From: Gymnothorax reevesii
Taxonomy: Eukaryota; Chordata; Actinopteri; Anguilliformes; Muraenidae
Length of the DNA: 64,000 bases
Assembly: GCA_029721435.1 (NCBI GenBank)
Contig: CM056583.1
Span: 48,203,120 to 48,267,119 of the forward strand
Direction: 5' to 3'
Both the position numbers and the translations under genes were made by a program. The first letter of the stretch is position 1. Each line of letters begins with the position of its first letter. The notes under the pieces are model-generated. The model was not told the DNA's origin, ran no database searches, and saw only the letters and a list, made by a program, of their open reading frames with translations. Positions 35,501 to 46,308 of the stretch are shown here, in pieces.

Positions 35501-38500
35501 ACTGTTGCTGCACACAAACTTCACCAGAACAAAAACCATAGATGATCATGAAAATTCACTCACTGGTATCTTTCCCTCTCCAAAATAAAAGTGCTCTCCA
35601 AGAACACTGCTCATTGTGCCGAAGGCATCCTCACTGTGCGCCAAGTAAAAGTTCTGCATCTATGGAGGAAAAAAAAAAGCCTTAAAGAGATTTTCTTGAG
35701 TTTAAATACCTCAAAACAATAAAAAATAATAATAATAAGTTCACCATTTTCTGTGGACCTGAAGAAAATACAACAGAATGAGTCAAAATATTAGCAGAAG
35801 TCCTATAGCATGTTAAATTCATCTACTATGGAGATTACCAAAAATTTGAATTGGGAAAATGCCCCAAGTGTAGTTAAGGCAACAGCAATGAATTTGCAGC
35901 TGGGTCATGTTCAGAATAAAAGGCGAACACATGTTTATTGAGACAAGCCATGTTAGACTCACATGTTGTGGGAAGTCAGCTGGAGATGGGAGAGGAATTG
36001 AAGCAGTCCTGCACACTGAGAACAAGAGCAGCAAACAAGCAAACAGTCAGCTTCTTGTTCCTCTGACAACAGGAGATGCTGCCGCACGTAATTTTTACAG
36101 TCTTTGGGACTAATTCCCGACACGAACTTGAATCACCAGTGAGAAAGGTCTGGGACATGAGAATGTGATCGCAAAGAAGAATAATGACCACCATGTCACC
36201 TTTACTCGGTGCCCTCAGTGGAACAGGTATGGGTTCGACTGCCTTCCATGTTTCACCCTTCACTCTGAACTGAGTATCAAACTTCCATTCAGCCAACTGC
36301 CCAGGATCATTCTAGGATTTAAAAAAAAATAAAATAAAAATAAAATCACACAAAACTTTGACATAATTCACATTGATATTACATTGCTATTTGACGCTAC
36401 ATTTTCCTCACCGCAATCACTGACTGAATGGTTCCTAAACTGACAAAATGACCGCCCTTGATTCTGTGGCAGAGGAATGTGATTATGGGCCCAGGTGCAA
36501 GAATTAATTTTGCCCCCCCAGGCCACTCTCTCGCAAAGTATTCACCTGACCATACCCAGTTTGTTTGCACAAACCAATGGCATCCATTTTGTTACGGACA
36601 GGACATCTAGAGAAGAATTCCATTGCAGCTACTAATGTGTCAGTCCACGGAAATTGTTTGAATGGATAAATTAGAAGTACTCTGGGCGTACTTCAAGTGA
36701 GATAAAAATGAATGTTATCAATGAAAATTAATGAACTTAATTACAGAAAAGAAAACCTGTAAAGAACAGGACAGATTGTGATATGCGGTTTTTTCTAAAG
36801 TGGTTAAGTCAAAAGTTCTCTTCATTTAGGTGATATTTTTCAACTTCAGCCATCCAGTGATGTACCCTTATCTCAAAGGAATATCATTCAGGAATTTTCA
36901 AAAAAATATCTCAGATGAATTAGACAGGGGTGTTAATCTGCATTACAGACAGGACAGGGCGAAATGTTGCAGACAGGACACTTTAGTCACTCAATATAAA
37001 TATCAATCAATGACCACTAAAACTTGTATTGAGCAATATTATAGTCCAGGAGCCAGTGAGAGTTTTATTAGCAATTTGAGACTGAAAGGTTTGAGGCGTG
37101 GAACATATAGCTTGTAGGTGTGGGACACAGGAATGGGGTTTCTAAAGTTCTGCAACTGTGGGATACAGCAGGGGGCGCCACCAAAAGTACCCCCAAAAAT
37201 GACTCAAATTAGCAATTAACACCTAATTAATAATTTTTCAAGAATGGAGTAATGTTGATGTACTTCTTACAAAATTCTGACAAAAGAACGCAGATTTTTT
37301 GGATAAGTGTACGTAAGAAACACATTAAATAGCACCAATTAGCAATTTGAGCTCAACAAAACCCCTGCCAAAATATAGGATTTGGTAGCCCAAACAAAGA
37401 ACAGTTACTTCAGTTCAAAGTTCAACTTTTTTCATATTTTCAGCTACAAGCTCATTAAAACGTATTAGTTATTGTTCGACCATTTGGTATCAAAGAGGGC
37501 GCAGAATGACAGTTAGACTTGCTGAAATGGATGCTGTCCCAATATGATAATTTGAATGCTTCCTCTTGGGGAAAAGGCTAAATATCATTTGGAAATATAG
37601 CAGTCTTAGACCTAATTATCTAATTTAGCTGTAATTAGCAATTGATGCCCATGCACCAAACATACCGAAAAGTGGGCCTTTAGTGGTCAGCATTTATAAT
37701 TCACAATTAAGAACAGAGTTTGACTAAGAACAGACGTTATTTGATATTCTTATCTTAAGAATGCCATAATTGGATACTGTATATGCAATCATTGACCCTA
37801 TGCACTGATAAATAACAAACAAACAAATAACTGCTTAAGAACTGTGGCACAGTGGTTAGTACTCCTGCCTCACAGCAAGGTCGTGGGTTCGAATCTGGCC
37901 ATGGGGCCTCTCTGTGTGCAGTTTGCATGTTCTACCCGTGTTCCCTTGGGTGTCCTCCGGGTACTCCGGTTTCCTCCCACAGTCCAAAGAAATGCATGTC
38001 ACCCTAATTGGAGACACTAAATTGCCATAAGTATGAGTGTGAGAGTAAATGGTGCATGCACCCTGCGATGCATTGGTGAGGTGTCCAGGGCAAGTCCCTG
38101 CCTTACGCCCAGAGCCAGCTGGGATAGGCTCCAGCTCCCCTGGGACCCTACTGAGGAAGACGCGATAAAGGGAATAGGATCTAGAATGAAATATGTGGTA
38201 TTTGGGATAAATAGCTGAAGAACATTACAAAAAAGTCTGCACAAGTTAAGTTACTGGAAAGTAAACATCATAGCATGAACATGAATTACAGATATTGTCA
38301 CCAGATTATTCATAACACAAAATACAAGTCTCAAATCTGCTAACTGGATTGTCCACGGCCTTAGCACTACTGACAAAGAATCTGTCTTAAAATATCCTAC
38401 TGGATCAGGATGGAGATGTGCTCAAATACAAGGAGCTAAGTGTATCTAAAAGCAACAACCATGCAATGATATTAACTCACTGATCTGTGTATTCCTTCTC

Positions 38501-40944
38501 TAAACTCAGCTCCCACTCATCATCAGATGACAGACTAAGCTCATCAAGGTCATCTTCATAGCCTGGACATTTTCTTTACTTCTTTTTCAGGGACCGACGC
38601 ATATAGCCGTTGTGGACGCTGAAACCACACCATACTGTAGCTTCTTCAAGCAAGTTCCCAGCTGTCATATTCTGGTGGATGCTGGCAGATCTCTGATTTG
38701 TCCGCATTTGCCCACATTTTAACAACAAAGGCACACCATCTCAAGTGGCGTACAGCTCCTATTCGCATGGAAGGAGTCCACTTGCATCCAATCATTTCAG
38801 CTTGTCCAAGGGATTCCTCGAGCAGGTCTTTGGACAGCAGACCTTCTCAAAAGCCTTAAAGCGGAATGGTCTGAGGTCAAGCCGACTTTCCCTCGGCTTT
38901 GCACCATAGATTCTAACCGCAAATGTCTGGAATGCCTTCTCTGTGCTGTTGCTCACCTCATTCTGTGACCCAAGCTTAGCAAACACATGCTGGATGTCCT
39001 TGCTTTTCTCCATTATCACATATGGTCTTGCCTTCCCTTTACTCCCAAAGGCAATGTATAGTCACATCCTCTGAAGGCATAGAAAGCTTGCATATGTCGA
39101 TACCTCGTATTCAGATCATCATATTACTGGGACAATATCTACTGAAGCAAGTCCGTCATTTTGTGCCCTTTTTGATACAAAATGGTCAAACAATTGATAA
39201 ATTAGAACTTTTTAATAAGCCTTTTGTGGAAAGTATGAAAAAATGTAACTTTGACCTCTTCTTAAATACGGGATCCTGCATACATTCTAAAGTAACTGTT
39301 CCTTATTTGAGCGACCAAATCCTCCATTTTGGCAAAGGTTTTGTTGATGGGCTCAAATTGTTAAATAAGAAGCTAATGGGTCATTACATGTCAAATCAAC
39401 CAATGGCAGAAAAGCTGATGTCTCAGAATTTCTTCAAATTTTAACCAGTTGTGACCATATTTGAGAACATCTGCAAATTTTCTAAGGGTTCTGATGTAAA
39501 TTGTGACCCTCAGCCCCATCAATATGAGAGGGGGGTGCATGCCCAAAATCGCACCCCTTATTCTGAACAGGTTTTCAAATGCCTGTAACTTGAAAGATAT
39601 ACAACTTGGAAGACTGAAATTTGGTAATACCACAGATATTTTTGTAAAGAATACCTGGCCAAAATTTGGCAGAGTTTGATTAAAAAGATATGGTTATTTT
39701 GGCTGCCCCAAAATGGGGAAAAAAGGCATTTTTACTTTTTCCGAGAATGATTTTGTTGGTCTCTTTTGGCAGTATAACAGTCCGGACGGTTCTTTTCCTC
39801 TTTGGTCCGGAGGACACGACTTCCACAGTTTCCAAAAACAATTTGAAATGTGGACTCGTCAGACCACAGAACTTGGCCCTTTGCATCAGTCCATCTTAGA
39901 TGAGCTTGGGCCCAGCGAAGCCAGCGGCGTTTCTGGGTGCTGTTGATAAATGGCTTTCACTTTGCATTGTAGAGTTTTAACTTGCACTTGCAGATGTAGC
40001 GACGAAGTGCAGTTACTGACAGTGGTTTTCTGTAGTGTTCCTGAGCCCATGTGGTGATGTCCTTTGCACACTGATGTCGGTTTTTGATGCAGTACCGCCT
40101 GAGGGATCGAAGGTCACGGGCATTCAAATGTTGGTTTCCGGCCTTGTCGCTTACGTGCAGTGATTTCTCCAGATTCTCTGAACCTTTTGACAATATTATG
40201 GACCGTAGATGATGAAATCCCTAAATTTCTTGAAATAGCTCGTTGAGGAATGTTGTTTTTAAACTGTTCGACAATCAGCTCACGCATTTGTTCACTAAGT
40301 GGTGACCCTCGCCCCATCCTTGTTTGTGAATGACTGAGCATTTCAGGGAAGCTGCTTTTATACCTAATCATGGCACCCACCTGTTCCCAATTAGCCCGTT
40401 CACCTGTGGCATGTTCCAAATAAGTGTTTGATGAGCATTCCTCAACTCTCTCAGTCTTTTTTGCCACTTGTGCCAGCTTTTTTGAAACATGTTGCAGGTA
40501 TGAAATTCCAAATGAGCTAATATTTGCAAAAAATTACAAAGTTTACCTGTTCGAACATTAAGTAACTTGTTTTTGCAGTGTATTCAATTGAATATAGGTT
40601 GAAAAGACGTCTGCAACGAAGGCTAGTTAAAAAGCAGGTTGACAACTGCATGTGAGGTTACCGCTAAATGTGTGACTAATGCAGGCAAGGCGAAATAGTG
40701 AAATAATGTAAAAGACGAATGAGTTTTTATTATGTTAACACTTCAGAAAATCAGCAGAGGCGAAAATTTAAAATCTGGCGCGCGTCAGACGCTGCCAGTG
40801 GGCGTGGCTCCATTTAAATTAATGTAACCAATTTTTTGACGGGCGTCTGACGCCTTCAGTAGGCGTTGGTCTTTAGAATATTAATATCGCGAATGCATGC
40901 TGCGCGTGCCCTAGCAACCCGTTGTTTCATCACCATACACGTTC

Positions 40945-41009
<65 letters not shown>

Positions 41010-42049
41010 TTGGTCATCACTCAGTATCATGGATTACCACTTCTAGCAGCGCATGAGATTTAACTCAAAATTTTCTTGACTTTATTTCAGTGGCTAAATC
41101 ATAAACTATTCCCTACAACTGTCAAAAGAGAGTCCGTCATCTTGGATTTGCCCGGAAACGCCGCCTCCGCACCTGCCCATTCTGACTCGCCGTACATATA
41201 GCCCCGAATCGCCGTTTACGCCGCCGTATATATAGCCACTGCCTTCTTTTTTCAAAAACCCCAGCTGCCAACATGCAATGACTGAGGGTTGCTTCAAAAA
41301 CTGTTCCGATGTTATTGTATTAACGCGGACATACAGATATGATGATTCCAATAAGCTGCACTCCGTAGCTGGCGAACAGGACTCCCCGAGGACCGACGCA
41401 GGAGAACATTGTGTTACAGAACAAGTATATTTAAACAGCGTCAGCAAAGCAGACATGACACGAACGCAAAGGCTGCATGAACACTGCCCCCTCCAGTCAG
41501 TACGAACGCATCAAAATTCTACAGCTTGAAAACCATGCGCAACATAAAAACAAGTTAGTGTGACAAATCCACCCAGGCTGATCTCGAAGGAGAGAGCGAC
41601 TATGACAGAATACAACAAACAAACTAGCAATAAACAAGCCCCCATTAGGACGAAATGGGTAACACTTCGGCTACTGACGACAGCTACGATTAAGACAGAG
41701 GTCAATAAAGAAGTAAAAATTAACAGCAATTTGTAAATTAATCATGTTCCGCTTTATGTCCAGCTGCGTCATTTCACTCTAGCCACAGGTCCAGCAACCA
41801 AAAGCCAATCAAGATGCCCTAGCTGGCCGGTAAACAGACTCTGATACGCTGCCAATCCAAGTGCGCAGACGTACTCGGCTTATTTTTATCAGAACAACCA
41901 TGCGACCTTACCCTCGGCAAACAGTGATTGAATTCAAACGCCCGATTGTACAGTCCCCAACTTCCAACGTTGACACTGAACTTTGTGTTCGGAGGCCCGG
42001 TATTGTAGAACCCTGGAAAGAGCTTACGTGGGAATTTATTACAGTCCAT
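22280..42049 (-). CDS. taf1c: TAF1C, RNA polymerase I selectivity factor subunit
   Basis: Subunit of SL1/TIF-IB, which recruits RNA polymerase I to rRNA promoters in the nucleolus. Exons in gene order: 42049-41912, 36311-36200, 36008-35963 (uncertain), 35659-35564, 35458-35388, 35091-34853, 34460-34329, 33149-33032, 30685-30614, 30484-30349, 30059-29931, 29803-29626, 25532-25395, 23517-22280. Phases close from the fourth listed exon to the end. Landmarks shared with vertebrate TAF1C: LAELLREELAL and ATGGALGYFP; GVRSDYHCGVW; SSWRWCDFSAHPKV then DRTGAEL; GERVILTKYL; MDERLPCVPMLKWDH; LTETGDIFYQTL; and the C-terminus KKKPRMGF. About 948 codons are accounted for (human about 869). Between 36200 and 36008 the phase fails by one, so a small exon or different splice is missing there. 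The large introns are filled with transposons. Confidence 0.92.
23671..23687. repeat. Poly-C tract
   Basis: Seventeen consecutive C in the last taf1c intron. Confidence 0.95.
23690..25390. other. Last taf1c intron, nothing recognised
   Basis: 1.7 kb without TIRs, LTRs or coding similarity that I can see. Confidence 0.45.
25395..25532 (-). CDS. taf1c: taf1c exon 13
   Basis: Acceptor CCTGTTAACAG and donor G|GTAAGAAC. The encoded segment LGPPLKLSCPADSLRHL followed by a Gln-rich stretch corresponds to the TAF1C segment between the propeller blades and the last exon. Phases 2 and 1 match the neighbours at 29626 and 23517. Confidence 0.85.
25735..26700. repeat. Interspersed repeat, split by a fold-back element
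   Basis: Parts 25735-25818 and 26339-26700 together resemble 33346-33790, with shared blocks 'TTTATTTTTTAA(A)TTTGGCAT' and 'AGCCAATCA(C/T)ACACTGCTC'. The 520-bp element at 25819-26338 interrupts this copy. The family is unknown to me. Confidence 0.7.
25819..26338. mobile_element. hAT-like fold-back MITE with long TIRs
   Basis: The left arm starts CAGTGGAGGCTGGTGAACTG. The right arm on the other strand starts CAGTGGCACCTGGTGAACTG. Similarity continues inward for about 170 bases on each side (CCCTTAAAATTAATGAT, ACTCTCAACATTATCA). Flanks GCTTGTAC and TCATGTAC agree at 6 of 8 positions, as expected of an aged 8-bp duplication. There is no transposase. Confidence 0.85.
26725..29160. repeat. Three diverged ~0.8-kb tandem units
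   Basis: Landmarks recur in order three times: GACCCCTT at about 26817, 27597 and 28402; 'CCACGTAGAAAAATGAAAC' at about 26988, 27773 and 28569; and 'TGTTGGGCG' at about 27232, 28020 and 28815. Spacing is about 780 and 805 bases. The units lie in the taf1c intron between exons 12 and 13. Open frames here (28451-27999, 29149-28883) follow the repeat and are not taken as genes. Confidence 0.85.
29626..30685 (-). CDS. taf1c: taf1c exons 9-12 (propeller core)
   Basis: Four closely spaced exons: 30685-30614 (SPHIPGEVLVASESGAAYLW), 30484-30349 (LYFNAQSSWRWCDFSAHPKV), 30059-29931 (FRIGETPNCRSGERVILTKY) and 29803-29626 (YIMDERLPCVPMLKWDH). Every border is GT-AG and every phase is consistent. These segments align in order with human TAF1C, the part usually described as WD-like. 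Confidence 0.93.
31020..31620. repeat. Diverged tandem repeat and GACG-rich tail
   Basis: Two units, about 31030-31155 and 31190-31315, share 'TGACCTTGAAAA(A/T)CAATAGGGAAC' and 'GTTAC(G/A)G(T/C)GCGAAAAC'. They are followed by GGACGGACGGACAGACGG-type repeats at about 31448-31480. This lies in a taf1c intron and its family is unknown to me. Confidence 0.65.
32255..32665. other. taf1c intron: open frames without support
   Basis: Several frames of 60-136 codons on the minus strand lie inside the intron between 33032 and 30685. They show no family motif and no splice context, so they are treated as chance. Confidence 0.5.
33032..35659 (-). CDS. taf1c: taf1c exons 4-8
   Basis: Exons 35659-35564 (MQNFYLAHSEDAFGTMSSVL), 35458-35388 (ASKKKNVVRMSRM), 35091-34853 (CPQRYFGKRDRSYLNLFGDV, LAELLREELALQSERAQF, ATGGALGYFP), 34460-34329 (FHRVVLEFNNDE, GAIRQISVGNMQEN) and 33149-33032 (VRSDYHCGVWLACPTKRV). 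Phases join exactly. About 28 residues present in human TAF1C between the IRQ and RSDYH segments are missing here. The direct phase-compatible join suggests a shorter fish protein rather than a lost exon. Confidence 0.88.
33346..33790. repeat. Uninterrupted copy of the 25735-26700 repeat
   Basis: It shares ordered blocks with the split copy 7 kb away. It serves as the empty-site comparison for the nested element at 25819-26338, although the two copies are too diverged to align every base by eye. Confidence 0.6.
34531..34693. mobile_element. hAT-type MITE in a taf1c intron
   Basis: A 163-bp element starting CAGGGGTATGC and ending CACCTCTG. Flanks GTCTAGAA and CTCTAGAA agree at 7 of 8 positions. 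The CAGGGGT end is shared with the element at 54219, and 54487 has the near-identical TAGGGGT. Confidence 0.8.
35963..36311 (-). CDS. taf1c: taf1c exons 2-3, borders partly unresolved
   Basis: Exon 2 (36311-36200) begins after TAAATCCTAG, encodes AEWKFDTQFRVKGETWKAV and PIPVPLRAPSK, and joins exon 1 in phase 0. A downstream exon around 36008-35963 joins exon 4 in phase 0 as SPADFPQH|MQNFY. Between them the phases do not close. An open stretch near 36100-36040 (NYVRQHLLLSEEQEAD) looks TAF1C-like and may belong to a further exon, but I could not find compatible splice borders. Confidence 0.6.
36314..37840. other. taf1c intron 1, unassigned part
   Basis: AT-rich sequence with no supported gene or terminal repeats. 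Confidence 0.4.
37840..38175 (+). mobile_element. tRNA-derived SINE
   Basis: Internal RNA polymerase III promoter: A box TGGCACAGTGG (37845-37855) and B box GGTTCGAATCT (37886-37896), 30 bases apart as in a tRNA. The body is the widespread fish sequence with 'TTTGCATGTTCTACCCGTGT', 'CTCCGGTTTCCTCCCACAGT', 'CCAAAGAAATGCATG' and 'CTGGGATAGGCTCCAGC'. It lies in taf1c intron 1. Confidence 0.85.
38480..39060 (-). pseudogene. Decayed fragment of a repetitive fish protein family
   Basis: On the minus strand 39019-38792 encodes MIMEKSKDIQHVFAKLGSQN then a Phe/Arg-rich stretch. It is followed after frame breaks by KWTPSMRIGAVRHLRW and an acidic DDLDELSLSSDDEWELSL stretch near 38520-38560. I recall similar 'uncharacterised' proteins in many fish genomes that end in Cys-rich and acidic segments and behave like repeats. 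It is not part of taf1c. Confidence 0.45.
39757..40605 (-). mobile_element. Truncated Tc1/mariner-like transposon, well preserved
   Basis: Minus-strand transposase N-terminal half. It begins MGRGSPLSEQMRELIVEQFK, then helix-turn-helix SSSTVHNIVKRFRESGEITA and ARDLRSLRRYCIKNRHQ, followed by YRKPLSVTALRRYICKCKL. The first catalytic-region sequence near 39860-39790 corresponds to the WSDES stretch. A few frameshifts exist, but the copy is cleaner than those at 493 and 7000. Both termini are cut: the right end stops at GGTTGAAAAG (40605), short of the terminal repeat. It lies in taf1c intron 1. Confidence 0.88.
40948..41007. repeat. (TA)n microsatellite
   Basis: About 30 TA units in taf1c intron 1. 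Confidence 0.98.
41912..42049 (-). CDS. taf1c: taf1c first coding exon
   Basis: Forty-six codons starting MDCNKFPRKLFPGFYNTGPP and ending at CCGAGG|GTAAGG in phase 0. The FP..L.P..F.TGP pattern and the following GSWGLYNRAFEF match the conserved TAF1C N-terminus. It lies 5.6 kb from exon 2, and the intron has been expanded by a Tc1 copy, a SINE, an (AT)n run and a degenerate repeat frame. Confidence 0.85.
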
Positions 42050-42330
42050 GCCGAATTAGAGTTCGGCCTATTCCAAAGAACATGTCAGGACAAGTCTTCC
42101 CGGTTCTGAGCTTCCGACACTGCCACGAACATACACCTTCCTTCTATTCATTCCCGTTCATGACATTTCAAACACATATGTTAGATGTGTCGGTAATATA
42201 TGCTACATGTAAACGTCCTTATGAGAAATTTTGGGAATAAAGTAATTCCATCGAATCGAAACAGCGCGAACTACGAAGACACGTGGATCCCGCAACAACG
42301 TGCACTCCGATGAACCGTCATCCGCTGAGA
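42050..42330 (-). promoter_or_regulatory. taf1c: taf1c upstream region
   Basis: This region lies directly upstream of the taf1c start codon on the minus strand. It has more CpG than its surroundings (GAAACAGCGCGAACTACG near 42260). No TATA box or initiator can be assigned. Confidence 0.35.
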
Positions 42331-42509
42331 AGCTGAGTGACAGCGTATTTTGAAAAGACTGCGCATGGTCGAAAACAAACCAACCAGAAGAGCCCTTCTT
42401 CTTCTCTTCTCTCGTGTTTTTCGAAACGGTTCCCAGATTGTAATGGATGTATTACCGCTGTCTAGTGGGTATATTTATATGTAATTGTCTTTCTTGCTAT
42501 AACTGAATA

Positions 42510-43860
42510 CAGTGGCTCAAAAATGACTAGCACCCCTGACTGGCATTGCACAAAAAACTTTAAAAGTTCCAAAATATATATTAATAGAGAAACTCTTAAT
42601 AATGACGCGTGAAAAGTACTGTCCGATATTTATGTTCCAGCGGAGCCAACCAAAACCATTTACTGATTCAATTTAAAATCAATTTCCTCCAAATCAAGGT
42701 TTCCCAGTTAATGACATCCGTAAAGATTATTGTAAATAACACCTACCAGTATTAAAGCAGGTATTAAATTCCAGTTATTTAAGTTTTATCAAAGTGAGCC
42801 ATTATATCCCTTCCTGTTTCACTGAGATATAAAAATGTGGAAACACACATGTAATATCCCTTTGTCATCCAGCACCACAAAGAAAACAAAACAACTATCA
42901 GTTTAAAGGAGGCAGATGGTCACAGACCTTCATAAATCTGGTAATGGCTTCAAGAAGATTTGCAAACAATTGATTATGCCACTGAGCACTGTCAGGGCAA
43001 TTATAAAAAAATTCCAAATATATGGAACTGTTGAAAACCTCCATGGTAGAGGACAAAACTGCATTTTGCCCCCCCGCCCTCAGTGTTGCTCATCTGACTA
43101 GACCGTCCTTGACTTTTGAGTTTTGGCTTTGGTACCTTTATCTGCATCTGTTAACCAACCCTTTTTCTGCCCGACAACAATTACTGTTATTGCTGGCCTG
43201 ATTTTTCAACTTGGAATCTGCCCTGTGGATAGTGATTTTTGGATTGTGGACTTTTTACTGTTGCCTTCTGCCCTGCGGGGGTTTACCCCTTCGCTCAATA
43301 AAAATCACTCTTACTGCATTGCTGGATTCTTGTGACTGGTTCCTGAACACAACCTCACACAAATAGAGCATCAGCATGTTTGGTGCCAGTCATATTTTAG
43401 GGCTGTTTTAATTCAAGAGGTCCAGGGGCACCTTAATATTAATGGCATAATGAACTTTTCCAAATATCAGGATATTTTGGCTGACAATCTTGTTGCCTTC
43501 ACCAGAATGCTGGAATTTGACCTGAGGTGGACTTTCCTACAAGATAATGACCCAAATCATGCCTCAAGACCCACATAGAAATGTTTCCATGACTGCAAAA
43601 TCCATATTCCGCAATGGCCATCTCAGTCACCAGACCTGAATCCAATTGAAAACCTGTGAGGGAAGTTGATAAACAAAAACCGAAAAAATGTGAAGGATCT
43701 GCTTAGAGAAATGGTCCAAATCCTGTCAAATGCGTGCCTTAACCTGAAAAGACTCCATGCTGTTATCCATCCCAGAGGTCGTTGCACTAATTATTGATAG
43801 AAGGGTGCCAATTATTATGAAACCTTGATTTTGTTTACTTTGTATCAAAACATTAATAAA
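42510..43860 (+). mobile_element. Tc1-like transposon, interrupted
   Basis: The left end lies near ACAGTGGCTCAAAAATGACT (42510). N-terminal transposase MVTDLHKSGNGFKKICKQLI then STVRAIIKKFQIYGTVENLH is at 42916-43050. C-terminal half: WTFLQDNDPNHASRPT at about 43528 (second catalytic Asp), then QWPSQSPDLNPIEN at about 43613 (catalytic Glu), ending near 43790. Between them 43070-43366 is foreign, and the first-Asp region is missing. The right edge near 43860 is uncertain. Confidence 0.85.
43070..43366 (+). repeat. Foreign insert in the Tc1 copy, LTR-tail-like
   Basis: C/T-rich sequence unlike the host transposon. It runs through 'GTGGATAGTGATTTTTGG' and 'CTGCCCTGCGGGGGTTTACC' to CGCTCAATAAAAATCAC, with AATAAA at about 43298. 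It resembles the polyadenylation part of a fish LTR, but no matching TG...CA borders were found. Confidence 0.4.
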
Positions 43861-46308
43861 GCATGTCAAACATGTTGGGATGTTCCGTTTCTCTATATTA
43901 AGATTGCCTATATATATTTTTTTAATTGTTTGTGCATTGTCTGTCAGGAGTGTCAGTGATTTTGGGGCAAACAAATCAATATGTAACACACACTTTCCAA
44001 ATAATAATAATAATATAATAATATTTTATACAGCATTTTCAAAGCAAACTGTGCTTAACAAAAGTACAGGATAGGAGAAAGCAAATACCAAAATATCATA
44101 AAACATACAATGGATGCAAGAATAAATAATTGAAATTTACAGATGAAATATTTCAGATAATTTGGTTTTTTCTGGGTTTGTTACAGCCCCTGTGATTTTT
44201 TGAGTTTGGTTCGGGTGAAAATGTATTAAGTTCAAAGTGTTGTTGCGTGAAGTTTAGCAGAAATGTGGCATGTTTTTAATTTTGTGTTGCTGATTATTTG
44301 AAAAAGGTAGACATCTGAACTTTTGTTGCGGCTTGGCTGTTTTCTTTCATAGGTCTGTATATGCACACTTCTCTTCTGCATCCTTGGTTAGCCAACGTCG
44401 CTCTTTCCGGTCTGCGAAATTTACGGCCATGGCATTCTTCACCCGGGCTTTGTGGTCAACAAAGTGTTTCGCATCAATCAAGGGTCGGACGTCTGCTTCA
44501 AAAAAGGAGAAGGGTCTCAAATGGTGTTTTAAGCAGAAATTCAGTATCCAATCTCCACTTTTCCTGGCTTTTCATTTTTAAAAGGGGATGCCAACATATT
44601 TTTTGGGGGTTTTATGAGTGAGAAGGGGGTTTATAATTTAACATGTCATTTTAATATCGGGAATGCATATGATGCGCATGCACTAGCAACCCAGCGCCCA
44701 TGCAACCCTAGCAAGCCGCCATTATAGATAGATGCTTGCTCGATTCGGGCTATGATTAACAAAAAAAATTATTCATGTGCCAGAACACTTGCTCAACAAA
44801 TTTATACTTGCCCCAGGGAATCGGGCAAGCATTTATCTCGAACGTTCCTGATAGGTTGGTTGGTTCTTTGCTGTTGGAACTGGCATCATGATTGAATACA
44901 TTTAGTGCCATCTGCTGGTTACAATCAGTTGTGGTTCTTTAGGCCTCATTTTCTGCAGATTGGAGGGCAAACGAAAGAAAGAAAGAAATTTCTGCACGTT
45001 AAAGCAGTATCATGTCAGAAATGTGTTATGTTGACATCACAAAGCCTTCAGACGGTATTCATTTTTGATAACCCTGTGCTTTGGCTACATCTATTTTCAG
45101 GGATAAGAACGCCGCAGGTGTTTCTGAAATATTGTGTGTTTTGATGAGAGCTTGCAAACTTGTGAACAGAGAATGACTCATGCTTCATCAGGCCCAGCGT
45201 TAGAACAGGGAATTGGGGGGGGTGCACAGACATGTGCCTTTATGACAATTAGGATAGTCCTAAGGATAGGATAGTCCGTGTCTGTGCCAATCCCAATTCC
45301 CTTTTCTAGCCGGGCCTGTGCTTCATACAACTATTTTGGTATGACTGCCTCATCATCACAACACTTCAAAACTTTGATAACCGATCTCACATTGCATGTG
45401 AATTTGAGGAGAAAGACAGTAGCCCTTTGTGTCTCTGCTCTTCCCCGACCTGAACTAATTTGCATCTGAATCTAGTACAGTACAGAAACACGTGCACCGT
45501 GGTAAACGTGCGTTCACGTAGCAAGAAGTTCAAGACCACAAGAATTCAGATGGCCATTTTTTTACGAAAATGGGATTATGAATCGCAGTGCATCAGATAG
45601 CAAACAACTGGCAGAATCAAATTAGCTACATCGTAACATGCTTCTGGTATCATCTGTGTATAGCAGTGGATCTTTAGGCCTCTCTCAGAATGGAAAGACT
45701 TAACAAAATGAAACAAAGTACTTTTCAGCACTTCAAATCAGTATCATATCTGAAAGGTCCATTGTTGAAATTACAAACATTGAAGAAATTTCTCCTCTTG
45801 TGTTAAGCTTAAGTTCGCAAGTGTGAAGTCACGAGGACTACTTTTCGAGATCTACTAACTTAATTTTACCCATGTAGGTGACTAGGAAGACAGTATCTCG
45901 TAGCCATGTGCAGACTATTGCGACATCATTCCCAGTGATCTGAAATATTACACCATGCTGCAGATTCTTCAAGAAACTATCAGATGCCTACATTTGTACA
46001 CATCGTTCCTAAGGGGTAGATGGTGCATATCTACACATGTGGTGGATGCACTGACCGATGAAGGATCTTTGAACTTCCATTAATACACTTTCAGATTTTC
46101 TTAATATACAAATGACAGGTTCTAAGAAAGCTATCTTTAAGTGTTGAGTAGAACATGGAATTTCATTGAAAAATATTTGGCTACACCATTTTAAACATTT
46201 GTTTTAGTGAGGAGTTCACAGAGAGGAAACGTGATGCCAGTGCCAACACGTCATGTGTGCGTAATCATGTCATATTACGGTGCAGGATGATCTCTTGATG
46301 CTCTCGAA
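43861..46308. other. No recognisable gene
   Basis: Short frames only. The piece near 44640-44700 ('TTTTAATATCGGGAATGCAT', 'CACTAGCAACCC') repeats 40875-40925 ('TTAATATCGCGAATGCATGC', 'CCTAGCAACCC'). Confidence 0.45.

Noticed and set aside
41106..41456. 116-codon minus frame upstream of taf1c exon 2
   Set aside because: No family match, and it lies inside intron 1 without splice support.
44333..44621. Overlapping plus frames of 82 and 86 codons
   Set aside because: The minus strand also shows a protein-like reading (NAMAVNFADRKERRWLTKDA) with breaks. It is probably transposon debris, but I could not name it.
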